Shown: piece after piece, positions 12,480 to 25,477 of the stretch | How positions within the stretch are numbered: the first letter of the stretch is position 1 | Layout of the letters: each line of letters starts with the position of its first letter | NCBI GenBank assembly: GCA_009760855.2 | Contig: WPIO01000017.1 | Location: 186,001-250,000, forward strand | From: Cristatella mucedo | Lineage: Eukaryota > Bryozoa > Phylactolaemata > Cristatellidae | DNA: 64,000 nt | Reading direction: 5' to 3' | Notes under the pieces: generated by a model | The model's input: only the letters and a program-made list of their open reading frames with translations | Database searches by the model: none | Told to the model about the DNA's origin: nothing | Program-made: the position numbers and the translations under genes

Positions 12480-12716
12480 AAATATGATTAATTTACATAG
12501 CACCCAAAAGAGAGCTTAATCTCTAGTCAGGCGCTTCACATATGCCACAGGACTCGAGCCCACAACCTTGGCCAGACCTTGGTCGGGGTGAGCCCCTCAA
12601 CCACTGGGCCAAACCAGCTCGGCATTGCAGTCGATTGGTTCAAGGCACATCGGGGTGAGCCCCTCAACCACTGGGCCAAACCAGCTCGGCGTTGCAGTCG
12701 ATTAGTTCTAGGCACA
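12480..12716 (-). mobile_element. tRNA-derived SINE, family A, with internal tandem duplication
   Basis: On the minus strand it has an A-box-like GGCCCAGTGGTTGAGG, a B-box-like GTGGGCTCGAGTCC and a GCATATGTGAAGCGCC junction. The shared LINE-like tail (12480-12540) follows. The tRNA-like head is duplicated in tandem: 12583-12649 and 12650-12716, period 67, with only a few mismatches. Confidence 0.8.
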
Positions 12717-12719
12717 TAC

Positions 12720-15028
12720 ATGCTGCCACAATGTCGCGTTCGGAGTAGCTGGACCAAATGCCGCAAGCCTTGTTCTGGCTACCTTGCAAGCAACTGCTTG
12801 AATCCACGAGCATTAGTAGGCAACCACAGAGGCCAACTGATATATTATAGAATAGCCCTGGATGTAGATTTGATCTCAGTTTGGACAAAGAATTGCCTGA
12901 AGATCACTTACTCTGCTAGGCTTGTGCCTTGACCACATTGACGTATTGCACGACCACAAAGCTGCCACCACAGCATGACATTTCAAAAATGGTGTCTTCT
13001 ACCTGATCCATTCACTGCCCCGGCTGGTTATTAGAGAGGCTACTCCTGCGGCTTATTTTATGAAAGGGCAGTAGACACAGACAGGGAAGTGCGTATGCCA
13101 CTTCACGAATTGTTTGGGTAAGGCAAACCAGTTGGGCGTCGAAAGTTGGTCCCGATAACGTTATTTGTTCTCTCTGAGTCAGTTGAGTGGTCTTCTGTCT
13201 GTGTTTCGTGAATTAGTCACAACTCTCTCCCTGGCGAATAGCTTTACTAGCCTATCGCATGCATTATCTTGAGCCGGGAGGCGCCCTTCCCAGCCGGGGG
13301 GGGGGGGGCTTTTCCTGATTGTCACGTACCGACCCGACTTTGTGTGACAACCCTTTTAGGAATTCAAACAGCAAAAGAAAAATGAGGCAACGAAGTAGTT
13401 GAAATCACCGATGAATAGTTACTAGAACGCATCGCTCCTACCGTCAGGACTAACGCTGAATAGCAGTTCCTGAAACAACCCTAATGGTGCTCTACCTAAT
13501 GGTGCCAGCACACCAGGCGATCTGCAGGCTGCTAATGCTTGCACCGTCAGAATGCGAGCAGTCTCATTCCTTTGCTGCGTACTCACCAAAAAAGATATAG
13601 ATCTCTGGGGGTGCAATATAAATGTCTTTCTTATTGTTATTAATATTGTTACTATTTCTAAGCTTGCTTCGAACTGATTACTTCCCTTGCCACTTGAACC
13701 TACCAAAAGCTGTATGCTAGTAGCTGATGCTGAATGACAGACCGTGGATCTTAGCATAGTCAGGTCAGGTGCTCACACTTCCCAAGCCATGTCCTAGGTC
13801 GAGTCCTGCACCGAGCAGCAATCCTTTGTTACCCATCGAAAACTGTGGCAGTAGCTAGCACGGACCCTCCGTCTCTTGCTATATGAATGAGGCTGTTTAT
13901 TAAGTTTACAATTACACTTTCAAAGGCTATGCACACCGTGGTCAGTCTATGACATATAAACACACAAACTCAGAGGTAGTGTCAACAGTACTCAGCATCA
14001 CAATTTTCAAAATTTACTGGCTTTAATGCTGCCAACTCTATCAAGTAGTGTTGATAGTAGCAGCATGAAGTGTGCCTAAAATGAATTTTAGCTTGAAAAA
14101 GAAGCAGACACGAGATATTAACTAACAGGCTGTAGACATCAAGCGACTAGTGGCCTCGAGGTCCAGAAGAGCTAACTGAAATTCCATCTTGCCTCTTAGA
14201 TTCTGGACCCGGAGGTTTGTGTTATGCTGAGTGCAGGGTTTTCTTCTGGTCAATACACAAATAAGCAAGATCAGCTGAAAGATGCTCTAATAATCGCGTA
14301 AGTGGGGAACGTGGCCTGTGCCGAGTTTGTTAGTAAGACCACACAAAGTACCTTTTCTACCACTTCTGTGTGTATGATTATGCAACAGAGAAGCACTACC
14401 CAAAGGTATTTCAGAAAATCCAGAGGTGACTGGCAAACGCTCTAGTTATCGGAGCCACTCTCAATCTATTGGTGTCAGCCCACGATCTGGCTTGGGCTAG
14501 TGCCATATGCAACTTTTTGCTATCGTACTCGCATATCAGATGGCTACAAGATGGCAGGAGCTGGGCAGGCAACATGCAGGACCAATGTCTTGAGTGCTAG
14601 TGCAGATGGAATGTAATCGTATTAAGGCAGCCCTGCCAGATCACAGATGCAGATGCTGGCTCGTCAGTCACTGCTTTTATCCTCAGCATCAACAGCAGGC
14701 AACAGGACAATACCTCCAGAAACAAAGGCAGCAGACAAGAAGCATAGGACTGGATGACTTGGCCATTCCAGAATTGTGAATGCCTCGAGCAAGCATAATA
14801 AGAAATAATAAAGGGTCGCTATCAGCACAGAGACTGATATATAGGCCAAAACATTTCTGAGCAGTGGATAGCATCGTCTTACTGCTCCCTCATACCGGAA
14901 CCACTGGCATTCCTAAAAAGTTCACTGCATCTTTCTGCCTGCCAGTGCCTAGGCATGGTCTGTCTGGTTCTTACATGGACTGATCGATTTTAGACATATC
15001 AATAAGACCAGCTGCTCGTGAAATACAA
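12720..15028. other. No recognisable gene
   Basis: There is no supported exon. The stretch contains an 11-base G run near 13299-13309, a SINE at 13760-13905 and otherwise unassigned unique sequence. Confidence 0.35.
13760..13905 (+). mobile_element. tRNA-derived SINE, family B
   Basis: A CAGGTGCTCACACTTC head and a B-box-like AGGTCGAGTCCTGCA are followed by the family body (GCAATCCTTTGTTACC) and the characteristic ATGAGGCTGTTTAT end. It is a diverged copy. Confidence 0.65.
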
Positions 15029-15084
15029 GAACGGGAAGCTCAGAACGGGAAGCTCAGAACGGGAAGCTCAGAACAGGAAGCTCA
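15029..15084. repeat. 14-bp minisatellite, four copies
   Basis: Four head-to-tail copies of GAACGGGAAGCTCA. The first three are identical and the fourth has one change. It lies just outside the 3' end of the 15-kb LINE. Confidence 0.95.
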
Positions 15085-15138
15085 AAATGCCTGTGCATTC
15101 ACTTGATTCCCTTCTCTTGTGCTCTTGCTGATGGCCAT

Positions 15139-16623
15139 AGGTAATAATAATAAAAATAATACTAATCAATCTTATATAGCGCCATCAGAGAACTCAATCT
15201 CTTTCTATGCACTTTAATATGTCGTAAAGGACACGTGATCGAATGGTTAGTGGTAGCATGCTCAACAAACAGAATTGCATGGTTAGGGATGGCATGCATA
15301 GGGTCAGCATACAAGTCTGGCTATTGGCAGTATGCACAATGTCAGCATTCATAAGCACATAAAAGTCAAATCACAATGGCCCACTGAATGCTGTGGAAAT
15401 AGATGCATTTTTAATTTCTTTTTAAATTTGTCAAGTCAGCGGATGTCGTGATGGAAGTCGGGAATGAGGTCCAGGCTTTAGGAGCATACGAACTAAAGGC
15501 AGGGTCTCCAAAGGATTTAAGGTTTGTTCGAGGTATAGGTAAACGATTAGATGTGGGTGGTACAAAGCCTGGTGCCTGGTGGGGAAGTAGATCTGATAGG
15601 TAGGCTGGATCAAAAGAATGAAGAAACCTAAAAGTGAGTGACAAAACCTTGAAGTCGATCCGTTGCTTGACTGGGACCCAGTGCAGGTCAGTGAGAAGTA
15701 GCGTGATGTGGTAACTGCACCGCTCATGATAGATAGCCTAGCAGCAGAGTTTGGCACCAGCTGTTAGCGCCTGATTGCACAGGACTGTAGACCAGCAAGA
15801 AGTGAGTTACAAAAGTCAAGATGGAAAGTCACAGTGCATGGACCAATCTAGATGTGGTATCGCTGTCTATACAAGCCCAAATTTTAGCAATGTTATGCTG
15901 CTGAAAGCAGGCAGACTTGACTGTAGAGCTGATATGGTCGTCTAATGAAAGGTCACTTCGGAACTTGATACCTAGATTTCGGGCAGATTCAACAGAACGT
16001 ATGCTGGCAGAGCCAACTGTGAGCGTTCACCATCCATTTTCTGAATCGCACTTCGTTTGCCCATAATTAGTAAGTTAGTTTTATCCTTATTCAATTTAGG
16101 AAAGTTTACTGCCATCCATGTGCGGATGTTATCAATACATGCAGCAAGAGAGATGAGAGGATTCGGCATGCAAGAGGGCTGGGAGGGATCAAAGCAAAGG
16201 TACAACTGAGTACTATCCACATAGAAAGGAAAGCCTAGATTGTGCTTGGCAATCAAATCAGCAAGAGGGAGAGTATAAACCGTGAAAAGAACCGGACCTA
16301 GCATGGAGCCCTGAGGTACTCCATATTTCAGAGGTACCTCGGATGATCTTTGTCCATTCACATCAATACACGAGTCTCCCACTGAAATGGGACCTGGACC
16401 ATTGCAATGCCGTGCCATTGATATCCAGAAGAGGTGAGAGGTGCTCAAGAAGGACATGGTGATTGATAGTATCAGAAGCTGTCGGAAGAGCGAGCCAAAT
16501 ACGCAGAGAGACTACCTAAGTCTGCATTCCTAAGTAGGTCATTTTACACCCGGAGCAATGCTGACACTGTGGAGTGCTTAGTTCTAAAACCAGACTTTAA
16601 CTTGCAAGCAAGGTTTGAAGTTT

Positions 16624-16664
<41 letters not shown>

Positions 16665-18680
16665 TTCAGCTGGTCTGCCACGACTCGTTCCAGTGTCTTT
16701 GACAGGAAAGGCAAAAGGTGGACCGGGCAGAATTTGCACACAAGCTCTCTTGGTCTAGTGTAGCTTTCTGGACTAGTGACTTGACTACTGCCTTTTTGAA
16801 AGATGCTGGGACATGATCTGAAGTTAATGACGTATTTATGTTAGCTATGCATGGCAGCAGCAGATCAATGCTTCGTAGAAGCAGGTCAGTGGGAGTAGGG
16901 TCCAGGGGACTAGCTGTCTTCATTGATTGGGATATGAACTTCAGGACGAGGCCACTAGTAATCTCCTTGAATATAGACATTGAGGTGCTGCATGGAATTG
17001 AGGGACAGGATTCCAAGGGGATGCAGCCATCTTAGGGATGGACTCCCTGATCTTGTCTAGCTTGTTGAAAAATAGCATGAAGAAGCGATCAGCTAGATCT
17101 TCACAGGGATCACAAGGTAAGAACTTAATCTGGAAGCGGTTGAGGAGATGGTTGATCGTCGATATCAGCATCTTTGGATTTTTCCTCGTGATTAAACAAT
17201 ATTTTCATAGGAGCTAGACTTGGCCTTAACATGGATCTATTGGTATCAGTTACAGTAGTCCTCATATGCCCGTCGATGGAAGTCAGTCCCGATTTTGTGT
17301 ATGCTTTTTCATGCTTGTTCTTAGTAGACCTAGCTAGTTTAATGTCTCAGGTAAACCCAAGGCCGTCTGGGCAAGGGTGCACAGTGCACTTAGTCAGAGG
17401 TGCAAACTCATCGAGCGTTTAGTATGTTGTAGTAATCTACCAATTGCAGGTCGGAAGGGGGGATTGAGCAGCAGAGGCAAGCAGAGAATTTTGCACAAGC
17501 AGCATCGATGTCTCGAGGGTCTCGAGGTTTCGCGAGTCGCAGGTTATTTTAGATGAGGTGGAGGAGGAAGAGAAGGGCACACATCTTACACTAAATGAGA
17601 TTTGTATATGGTCAAATAGCTAGATTTTGTAATAATTGGCGATGACACAGTGTAGTTGTAAAAGAAAATTTGGTCGAGTGTGTGACCATTTATATGAGAG
17701 AAGCCATGCACATGGAGCCACGAGAGACAATGAGTCAGTCGATGCACGAAATTCAGTGCTGAAGACGTAAGATAAGTTGTCAAAATGAATCTTGAAATCA
17801 CCCATAATGAGGAAAGGTCGATTTATTGCACACAGAATCGATATAAGATCAGAGAAATTCGAGATAAAGGAATACATAGCACCCGGTGGGCGATAGACTA
17901 CAGCCAACATTGGTAGCTTGTTGTCTGCTGAACTCGAGACAATTGATTCGAAATACTGCTTCGAGGGTACTGCAAATGGCTTGAAGTCAAATATCGAGCT
18001 CGTGAAAATTGCAACTCCACCTCCAGTTTTGATCGATCTAGGGGTGTGAAAGAAGGAGAAACCAGTTGGGGTAGCGTCTTTAATTTTCGGGCAGTTTTCC
18101 GATTTTAGCCAAGTTTCAAACAAGGCGAGCAGGTCGAGACCTTTTTCAGAAATAAAGTCGCCTATTACTAGGTTTTTATTGCACATTGACCAAGGATTCC
18201 AAGGCGACAGCGTTGGCTCTAGAGCACTTTTCTTTTGTTAGTGCATAATTCACGGATCTTAGCAACAGCAATAACATCCAGGAATACATTTAAAATACGA
18301 TAACGAAACGGTAAAAGGTAGGCACGATCGTAACTAATATGCAGGTTACTACTCACCGGAATATCTAAAGCTGCCGCTGGCGTGGCAGACCCAGCAACCT
18401 GAAACGATAAGCGTGTATATGTTCCTAGGCACGTAATTTCTAACGCGCTATGGTCAAACAACAAACAGACAAGCTTTAAACAGGTCTTGGCTGTATTGGT
18501 TTCCGTATACGATGTTAGCAAGAAATTTGATTTTCGGAAGAGAACTCTGCGACGAACAAGAGACGCTAGAAGCGCCCGACGTCGGTTGTAGGCTGTGGAT
18601 AGCTGCTGATTGTCGGAAAAGCAATAGAAGCACTCTATTCTTGGAAATATGAGAAAGATATAAGTGTCTTCGCGAGCCAC
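15139..18680 (-). mobile_element. Long decayed CR1/L2-type LINE (endonuclease + reverse transcriptase)
   Basis: Read from right to left. 18186-17586 is an APE-type endonuclease with LLALFETWL, VVYRPPG, FLIMGDFKIHFD and HTLDQIF. 17171-16941 is a linker ending in FFNKLDKIRESIP. The RT follows: SPLDPTPTDLLLRSIDLLLP, FLSKTLERVVADQLNSY, LKSGFRTKHSTVSALLRV, then GVPQGSMLGPVLF and FYVDSTQLYLCF. The C-terminal block (LHSFDPAYLSDLLPH) is at 15644-15411, and the shared tail with an ATT-rich end is at 15141-15215. The region 18680-18219 may be its 5' part. It is inactive: the frame is broken repeatedly, the RT YADD box reads YVDS, and the endonuclease GDFN box reads GDFK. A microsatellite also sits inside the RT frame. 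Confidence 0.88.
16626..16661. repeat. (AT)n microsatellite inside the RT frame
   Basis: About 18 AT units fall between the RT segments VVADQLNSY and TSNLACKLKSGF of the minus-strand LINE. They are read as an alternating Ile-Tyr run without breaking the frame. Confidence 0.95.
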
Positions 18681-19179
18681 ACGATAAGATCGGGCCTAAG
18701 ATTCTGTCCCAGCAGTATCTCTCAAGTATCGATGCCACCAGTACTGGCCTTGGGATGGTGAGTTTGCAAGGCAAGGTTTTGCTTTGCTAGCAAGTCTAGA
18801 GCCAGTAGTCTATCTGTTGACTTCAGGCCTGAATTTGTCACGGCTGCTTTGATGTGCGGCTCAACTGGGTAAGTCCTAGCTATAGTAAGTCCCGGACGGT
18901 AGCGTCAGCACATCTAGGGAAAGAAAGTTTGCAAGTCATCACTTTACTAATTATTATCGCACAAACAAGAGAAGGGGAAAAATATTCTAGAAATATTTTC
19001 AATTTTTCCTTGTGGACGAGAAACAAAAAGAGGAGTAGGAAGCAACCGAATGCCACTACTAGCTGCCACCGCTCTATGCCTTCAAGATGGAAGCGTCAGA
19101 TTCGAGGTGCAAGAAAAGTCCTGCTGGTCAATAGGTTCCAGTAGTGGAAGACAACTGTCGAGGTAAGTTAGAGAAAAGC

Positions 19180-19426
19180 TGCACTGTATTTTGCACGTGA
19201 AATCAGTCGAATACGGGCTCGCGATACGATCCTTAAACGAACTAGACAGCGATCCCCAAAACGAGGTCATTCGGCTCGAGCTGGCAAGCGGTGAATGGCT
19301 TGCGGCGTGAACCAATAGCAAGCCTGAGGCGTCACGCCCACACCGCCGAGGCCTCTTGGGCGTATCTGGGTCACTCACTCGGTACCTGGTCGACCGTCTG
19401 CCGCCGGCGTCGCTCCGTCGCCTAAA
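19180..19426 (+). promoter_or_regulatory. Probable CpG-rich promoter and 5'UTR of the gelsolin-like gene
   Basis: A local rise in CpG directly precedes the start codon. It contains a CCAAT box in ACCAATAG (19312-19316), about 115 bp upstream of the ATG, and a GC/KLF-like CGCCCACACC at about 19335. No TATA box is evident. The transcription start is not determined and upstream non-coding exons are possible. Confidence 0.5.
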
Positions 19427-19436
19427 ATGTCTACTG
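19427..19436 (+). CDS. Gelsolin-like gene, coding exon 1 (start codon)
   Basis: ATG TCT ACT G followed by a GTAAGT donor. The lone G joins the GA of exon 2 to make Gly, giving MSTGLVKQ, the usual N-terminus of these proteins. Confidence 0.85.
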
Positions 19437-22400
19437 GTAAGTTTGCTTTGTGCAATCCATCCACAGCTTGGCGATGGCCGCCGTTAACACCAAGCTTGGG
19501 TCGTGGCGAGCAACTGCAGCTGGTGGCGACTTGCGGCTAACGAGCAATACGATCGCCGACAGACCACTTTGCTTCCGCACTGGCCCCAAGCGTCTTTTCG
19601 CGTTGTCGTCGTCGCGTACGTCGTCTTTTAACCCTCCGCTGCAGGATATATCTATTCAATTGGCACGTTAGGTGCCTGGAGTCTTTCCCGGCCTGGCGCT
19701 ACGCGTTTTTGTAACTCTTGGCTAGCTGGGCGTCTGGCGGTGGTGGTAGCTGGCCGGCATTAGATGAGGAAGCCTTTTCTGGTCAGAGAATGCGGGCACA
19801 ACTCACAATCACTCACTGCTCTTTGGACACAGGTCCTTCCCTTTGGATTTAACTCGGCTTGTTCGCAGACCCTGGCTTGGTGACCTGAATCGCTTCTAGG
19901 TTATCACCACTTGCGAGCATGCTTTGTGGGATCCAGCTGGTGAATCACTTGGAACTGTCATAAATATACCTGACAGATGGTCGGTTGGCTCAGGAGGATT
20001 AGCGTTGTTGCTATACGTAGGTGTGCAGGTAACGCCGAGCATGATGTTTTCGTCTTTCTTATAATCTCGGTACCATTACAACTAATTTCGGAGTAGTGTT
20101 GTTTGCTAGCCTTTAGATTCTGTGGTTGTACAGAAAAAACTTGCAGACGCTTAGCACGCTATTCAAGCTTGACCCCGCTCGGCTGGTGACATTTTTCTTT
20201 TAATAAGGCTCTAGACCAGTTACGAATTGTGGGACATTCCTGAACTCACAATTAGGTATTCCACAGTACTTGTAGCCACGACCATAGTGCTAGCCTGGCC
20301 ATCATTATTATTGATCCACAGACTTACTCTGTTTAGCTCATCAAGGGGCATCTTCCGAATCGTTTGCATCTCTCCAGGATCTTCCGAAACCGGCTCTCAG
20401 ATTTTGCCTACAGTTATCAGCTGCAAATTGTTGGAAATGATTGCCTAAATAAACTAGGTCAACCTCAGCGGTTTCTGTTCCTGAGCAATCGGTCTGTGTT
20501 TCTGTGTATGCTACGACAATCGCTTTTCATCTTTCACATCTTGGGTTGCCTCTATTCGCATATAGGACCTGGAATCTAAGTTGAGTATGGAACGTTACAC
20601 ACTAGTTAGCTGGTGTTATCCCTGCTTACTCCTGTTGGGTCCCGCTGTGCAGTTTCCCACCGTGCAGATGGTTCTTGTTGCCCAGACTGGTGCTCTCGGC
20701 TCTTCTGCTCCGATCTGCCCCGACTCCTGCATCGATCTCATGGGCTCAATTAGACTAGCAGAGTGTGGGAGCGTCCGGTGGGGCTTCGGTTCACCGAGTT
20801 CGACGTGCCAGCTTGTGAAGAGGAGCAACTTCAAGCTGCTCGTGAAAGGTCATTGCCTAGTACTTTGTGCTGGCAGTCTTGGCTAACTAGTAGTATTTAA
20901 TTACCTCTGCTTCCCTAGCCAGCACATTTCGGATTGGGCTGTGCTGTAAATTAAGAAAGCACAGTGTAGGAGCTGGAAGGGGCTGTAGGGATCTGCTTGC
21001 CCTTACCGGCACTATCTCGAACTAAACAGACAGCCTTCTGTCAGTCAGCCCTAAATCATTCAGATACATCAGATGGCTGGCGTGTGGGCCTGTGTCAGAT
21101 GGTTTGCCCCTTCCTGGCCGCTGTTGCTGCCTTGGCTGACGTGATTACTGATATTACCCCTTGCTGCCAAAGTGCCTGCTGCTGCTGCTGCCGCAGGGCC
21201 ACCATCTAAGCGATAAAGCAGGCCTACTGAAAACGGCGATGCACCGCATACTATTCCGATCGGTACTTTCTGTGTGTGCCTGTATATTTCTGTCCACACT
21301 CGCTTTCACTGCTTGTTGCAGCCTGCTACCTGATCATGCATCCGTGAGTAGCACTGACTCCTCTTTGTTAAGGTAGTTAAGCTATTATAAGCCATCGGTA
21401 ACAGAATTGTAACTATTTACGTCTGTGACCAACACACACCGTGCCACATGTCTTGAGAAGCAACTCGGTCAAATTAGGAAAAAGGACCATGATTGCTGAA
21501 TCGCCAGAAAATGGTAGGGTTGTGGATTTAGTGTTCAGGATATGAGGTTTGTGGTTTTAGGAATTAGGTTTTAGGGTTTAGGATCCATGGATTAGGATTT
21601 ATAGTTATTAGAAGCTTGCTACCATATTGAATTTCCTGCAATGGGCACAGTGGTCATGTAATGTAATGTATGTAATGTATCTCCATCTGTAACTCCACAA
21701 AGTCATAAAGACAATGTGGGTGTTACGCAGGAGAGTTTTGTATAGCGCACTCACAGCCTAAGCGGCTTTCGGTACACATTCGGTACCCAACAGACTTCGT
21801 CTCATGCAACAAAGAGAAAGTGGGAAGCATTGCAGAGTCAGGAGAGCAGTTGAGGTAGTGAGTAGCATAGAAGTAGCAGCTCAGGACCGCTGAAAAAGAT
21901 GTGCCATAGTCGGCAGTAGGAGAGTAGTTGTCGTTGCGTAAGTCATAGCAGTCAGTTGGCTGTATCTTTGCAAAACGATGCTGTATTTGCTGGCTGATGC
22001 ATATATCAAATATTTAATTCATTTGTATAGCCCCCTTGGAGAACTTAATCTCTATTAAGGTGCTTCACATATGCTAAGGGGGCTGGAAATCACGGCCTCA
22101 GCCATCAAATGTATTCACCTTGACATTGGTCGGGGGGGGGCACCTTTTAGCCAAACCAGCACAGTTAGAGCTGGGAAGGAGGCCCCCACCCAACTCTGCC
22201 AGAACCTCTGCTCTTTATTCTCATCTATTGTCCCATCTGTCTGGTGGCTGTCTGCCCTATGAGTATCGCTAGCTTGCTATGCTGCTGCAGGTAATTTCAA
22301 GCAGGACCACCTTCTAGCTCAGCTTAAGAGATCTTCAACTCCTAATGTGACAGCCTAAAACCAGGCCTGACTGCCAGTTTGCAGTTTTGGCTCACTCCCT

Positions 22401-25343
22401 TGTCACCACCGCTGCCAGCGACTGGAGCCACCAGGCCCAGCAGTTGGAAGGACTGCCTAGCCAGTGCTCCCGAACATGCAATAAAGTCAGCCTGGGGACC
22501 TGCGTGCCCTCAGTGCCGAGCGGAGCAGTCGCAGTAGCAGCCTGCTTGTGCTCCTTGTTTCCAGGATTGGTCAAACAGAAGCACTATGATTGGAAGGACT
22601 CGAACCTCGAGCTGTTTGGCTCCGACTTGGAAAAGAACATAAAGAGTAAGTAAGGCCCACTCACTGCTGTTGCTGCAGCTGCTGCTGCTGCTGCTGCTGC
22701 TGCTGGCTCCTTCTCAGAAATGCTGGCAATCGATGTGCAGGCTCGCTTCCTCTTTCCTCCCCCCACCACTTTGTGCTTCTTGCCTGTTCGACCGGCGGCA
22801 CAGGGCCTTTTTTTGGCCCTTTTGGCCGGCCCGCCGAGGCCAGGCGTCCGGATGGCAGGCAAGCAGGCTTGCGATCCAGCTGTCAATCCAGCTGTTGCCT
22901 GCATCGGCTCTGTCTACCCTTCAAGCTTCCCGAGCTTGAAAGACTGTCGAGCTGTCGGGCAGTCCAAGCTTCCGGGCGTGGTCGCTCGTTGTTGCCGGCC
23001 TGCACTAGCCCACTGAACAAGGCCGTGAAAGGCTTCCAATACTTCATTGAGCGGCAGGCAACAATACATTTCCATCTTTTGGATAATGCTTGACCGAAGA
23101 ATTCAGGACATCCTCGGCTGCAGCTGCTGCTGACAAAAGGCAGCTGCTGCGAGGTCGGCCGAACGCCGTTCTTTCACACAAGGTCTGGCAGCTGTAGGTG
23201 TAGCAGCAGCAGGCCGGCAAATTGCCCAGCGCCTCGGCATGAGCCTTTGCAGGCAGTGATCCCACCGTCGGCCACCAACAATGTCTGCACCTAGCCATCA
23301 AGCAATGCCATGCGACCATGCAAGCAATCGGGCTTTCCTCTGTCAGTAGCGAAAGATGCACGCCTCGAAGGTTTCCTGCAGCAGCAGCAGCGGGCGGCGG
23401 CAAGCTGTGAGCCATTCAGGTCATTCAGCCGCCCACAGCCCATCACCGCCTTTCTTGTGTTCCCGATGCTGCTGCCCCTCCGCTCCCCCGCCACCACCGG
23501 CTTTTTGGCCAGCTGGCCCAGAGCAGAGATGCAACTCAGCGCACGCCGACGCTTGCGCGCTCGCAGCTTACTTGATGCCACAGCGCCAGGTGCTGCCCCT
23601 TCCGGTGCAGCAGCCGCTGCAGCCAACATAAGGGCGCGGACGCGTGGTGCCACAGTGATCGCTCTGTGGTAGCAGCCGCTGCCTAAGCGCAGCACCACCT
23701 GCTAGTATGTCTGCAGCAGCTGCTACTCCCAGCAGCAGCAGCTGCTACTGTGTTGCCTGCCTGCGCAGTGCTGCCTGCCGACAGCAAGCTGTCCCTCCTG
23801 CCGTTGCAGAGCATTCTGCTGAATTCGAAAAGGCGTGGACCGGTGCCGGCCAGGCCCCTGGCTTGAAGATCTGGCGTATTGAGGTGCGTGCTCCTCCCGG
23901 TGCCACAGAGCAGTAGGTGTTAGCAGCATGCGGCTTCTCTTCAGTAAGTTTAGCGAGTCCTATGCTAGTATGGCTCGCTGGTTGGTGAAGGCGATGTCTA
24001 TGCTTTGATTGGTGTTGGCTTGAGTAAAGATCATCGGACTCAACGTCATCACCCGTATAGCATCAGAAGAGCCTCAGTGAATTTCACCCTCACTTGTAGG
24101 GAGCACTAAATCATCGCAAGGGGCAGGAATCGAAGTACCATGTCATCATTGTTGTTGTACAACGCAACCATTCTAATTATTTCAGCAAATGTAAAGCGCC
24201 TAGAAAGAGATTGAGTTCTTTGAGGGCGCTTTATCAAGTGCATTATTATTATATTATTATTATTATTATTATTATTATTAGTCGTAGTAGTAGTAGTAAT
24301 TCTCACTGACAGCTGTGCATAGGTATTGAGTCCTTGCTAGAAGTCTTTATTCGCTTCAAGAAACCTGTTCGAGCAGCAGAAGCAGCCACACTCAAGCTGT
24401 GCACAGCCTCAGATTACGTGCCTGTTACTAGTGATTCTGCATGCCTGCCGATCATGCTCTGCTTGAACCCACTTTTAAGGGTAAGTGTATGTTTTTAAAT
24501 TCAGTCGTGGGTGTGCACTATTTTATTTATAGCCGTTCAGTCGTATCTATGTGGTTTTTATAATTCCACCCATGACCCATAAAGCTTACTCAGCCTATGT
24601 GCAACGTCTCTCTCCTCCTTTCTCATTCTTATTGGGGTAAGATTGAAATAGCCAACTGTATGGATGCTAGGCCATCTCGGTGTTAGTTGACGTGCTCATT
24701 AATCCATCATTTCCGTAGCGTTCCATTAGCGCACCAATGTCAGCCTATATTAAGCTCGAGCTTTACATAAGCAGCACCGGCTTGCCCTTGTCACTTTTGT
24801 TACAGCTCCAGTCTGGTTCATCCACTTGCTACATTCCAGTCCATGATCGGGCGTTTCAATCATGCTTATTTGAACATTCACAGCCATAGGTTTGATAAGG
24901 TTCGAGGATAGGCTAAAATTTGATTATGTGGAACGGAAAAAATCGAACAGCGTTTTTTTTGGTAAACAAGGAATTAAAGAATTCTCTAAAATTGTTTCTA
25001 GGTTTTAACTATCAGCTTGCTAAATGCATGCAGTAAATTAAATTACCAGCTCATAATTTCAGGGAACACGTTATAGCCTGTGCAGGTCACCATGGTTTTG
25101 GCATCTCATGTGTTTGCCACGACTTCTAAAGCACTGTTGTCGTGGTCTACGGCTCTTTTTTTCATCGAGAACCGCAGTGTGCTTGTTTCTTGCTCTAACT
25201 ACACTACCGATTTCTAGCATATTCTCAAACCAGATCTAGCTGTGTATGTGCATGGGCAAAACCGTGATTTTGTAAAATCTTTCTGCAAAATCTCAGATTT
25301 ATGTTAATTCCCATGATGTGTAGATTTTTGGGACCAGCACTAA

Positions 25344-25384
<41 letters not shown>

Positions 25385-25401
25385 GTATATATATATGTAT
25401 A

Positions 25402-25477
<76 letters not shown>

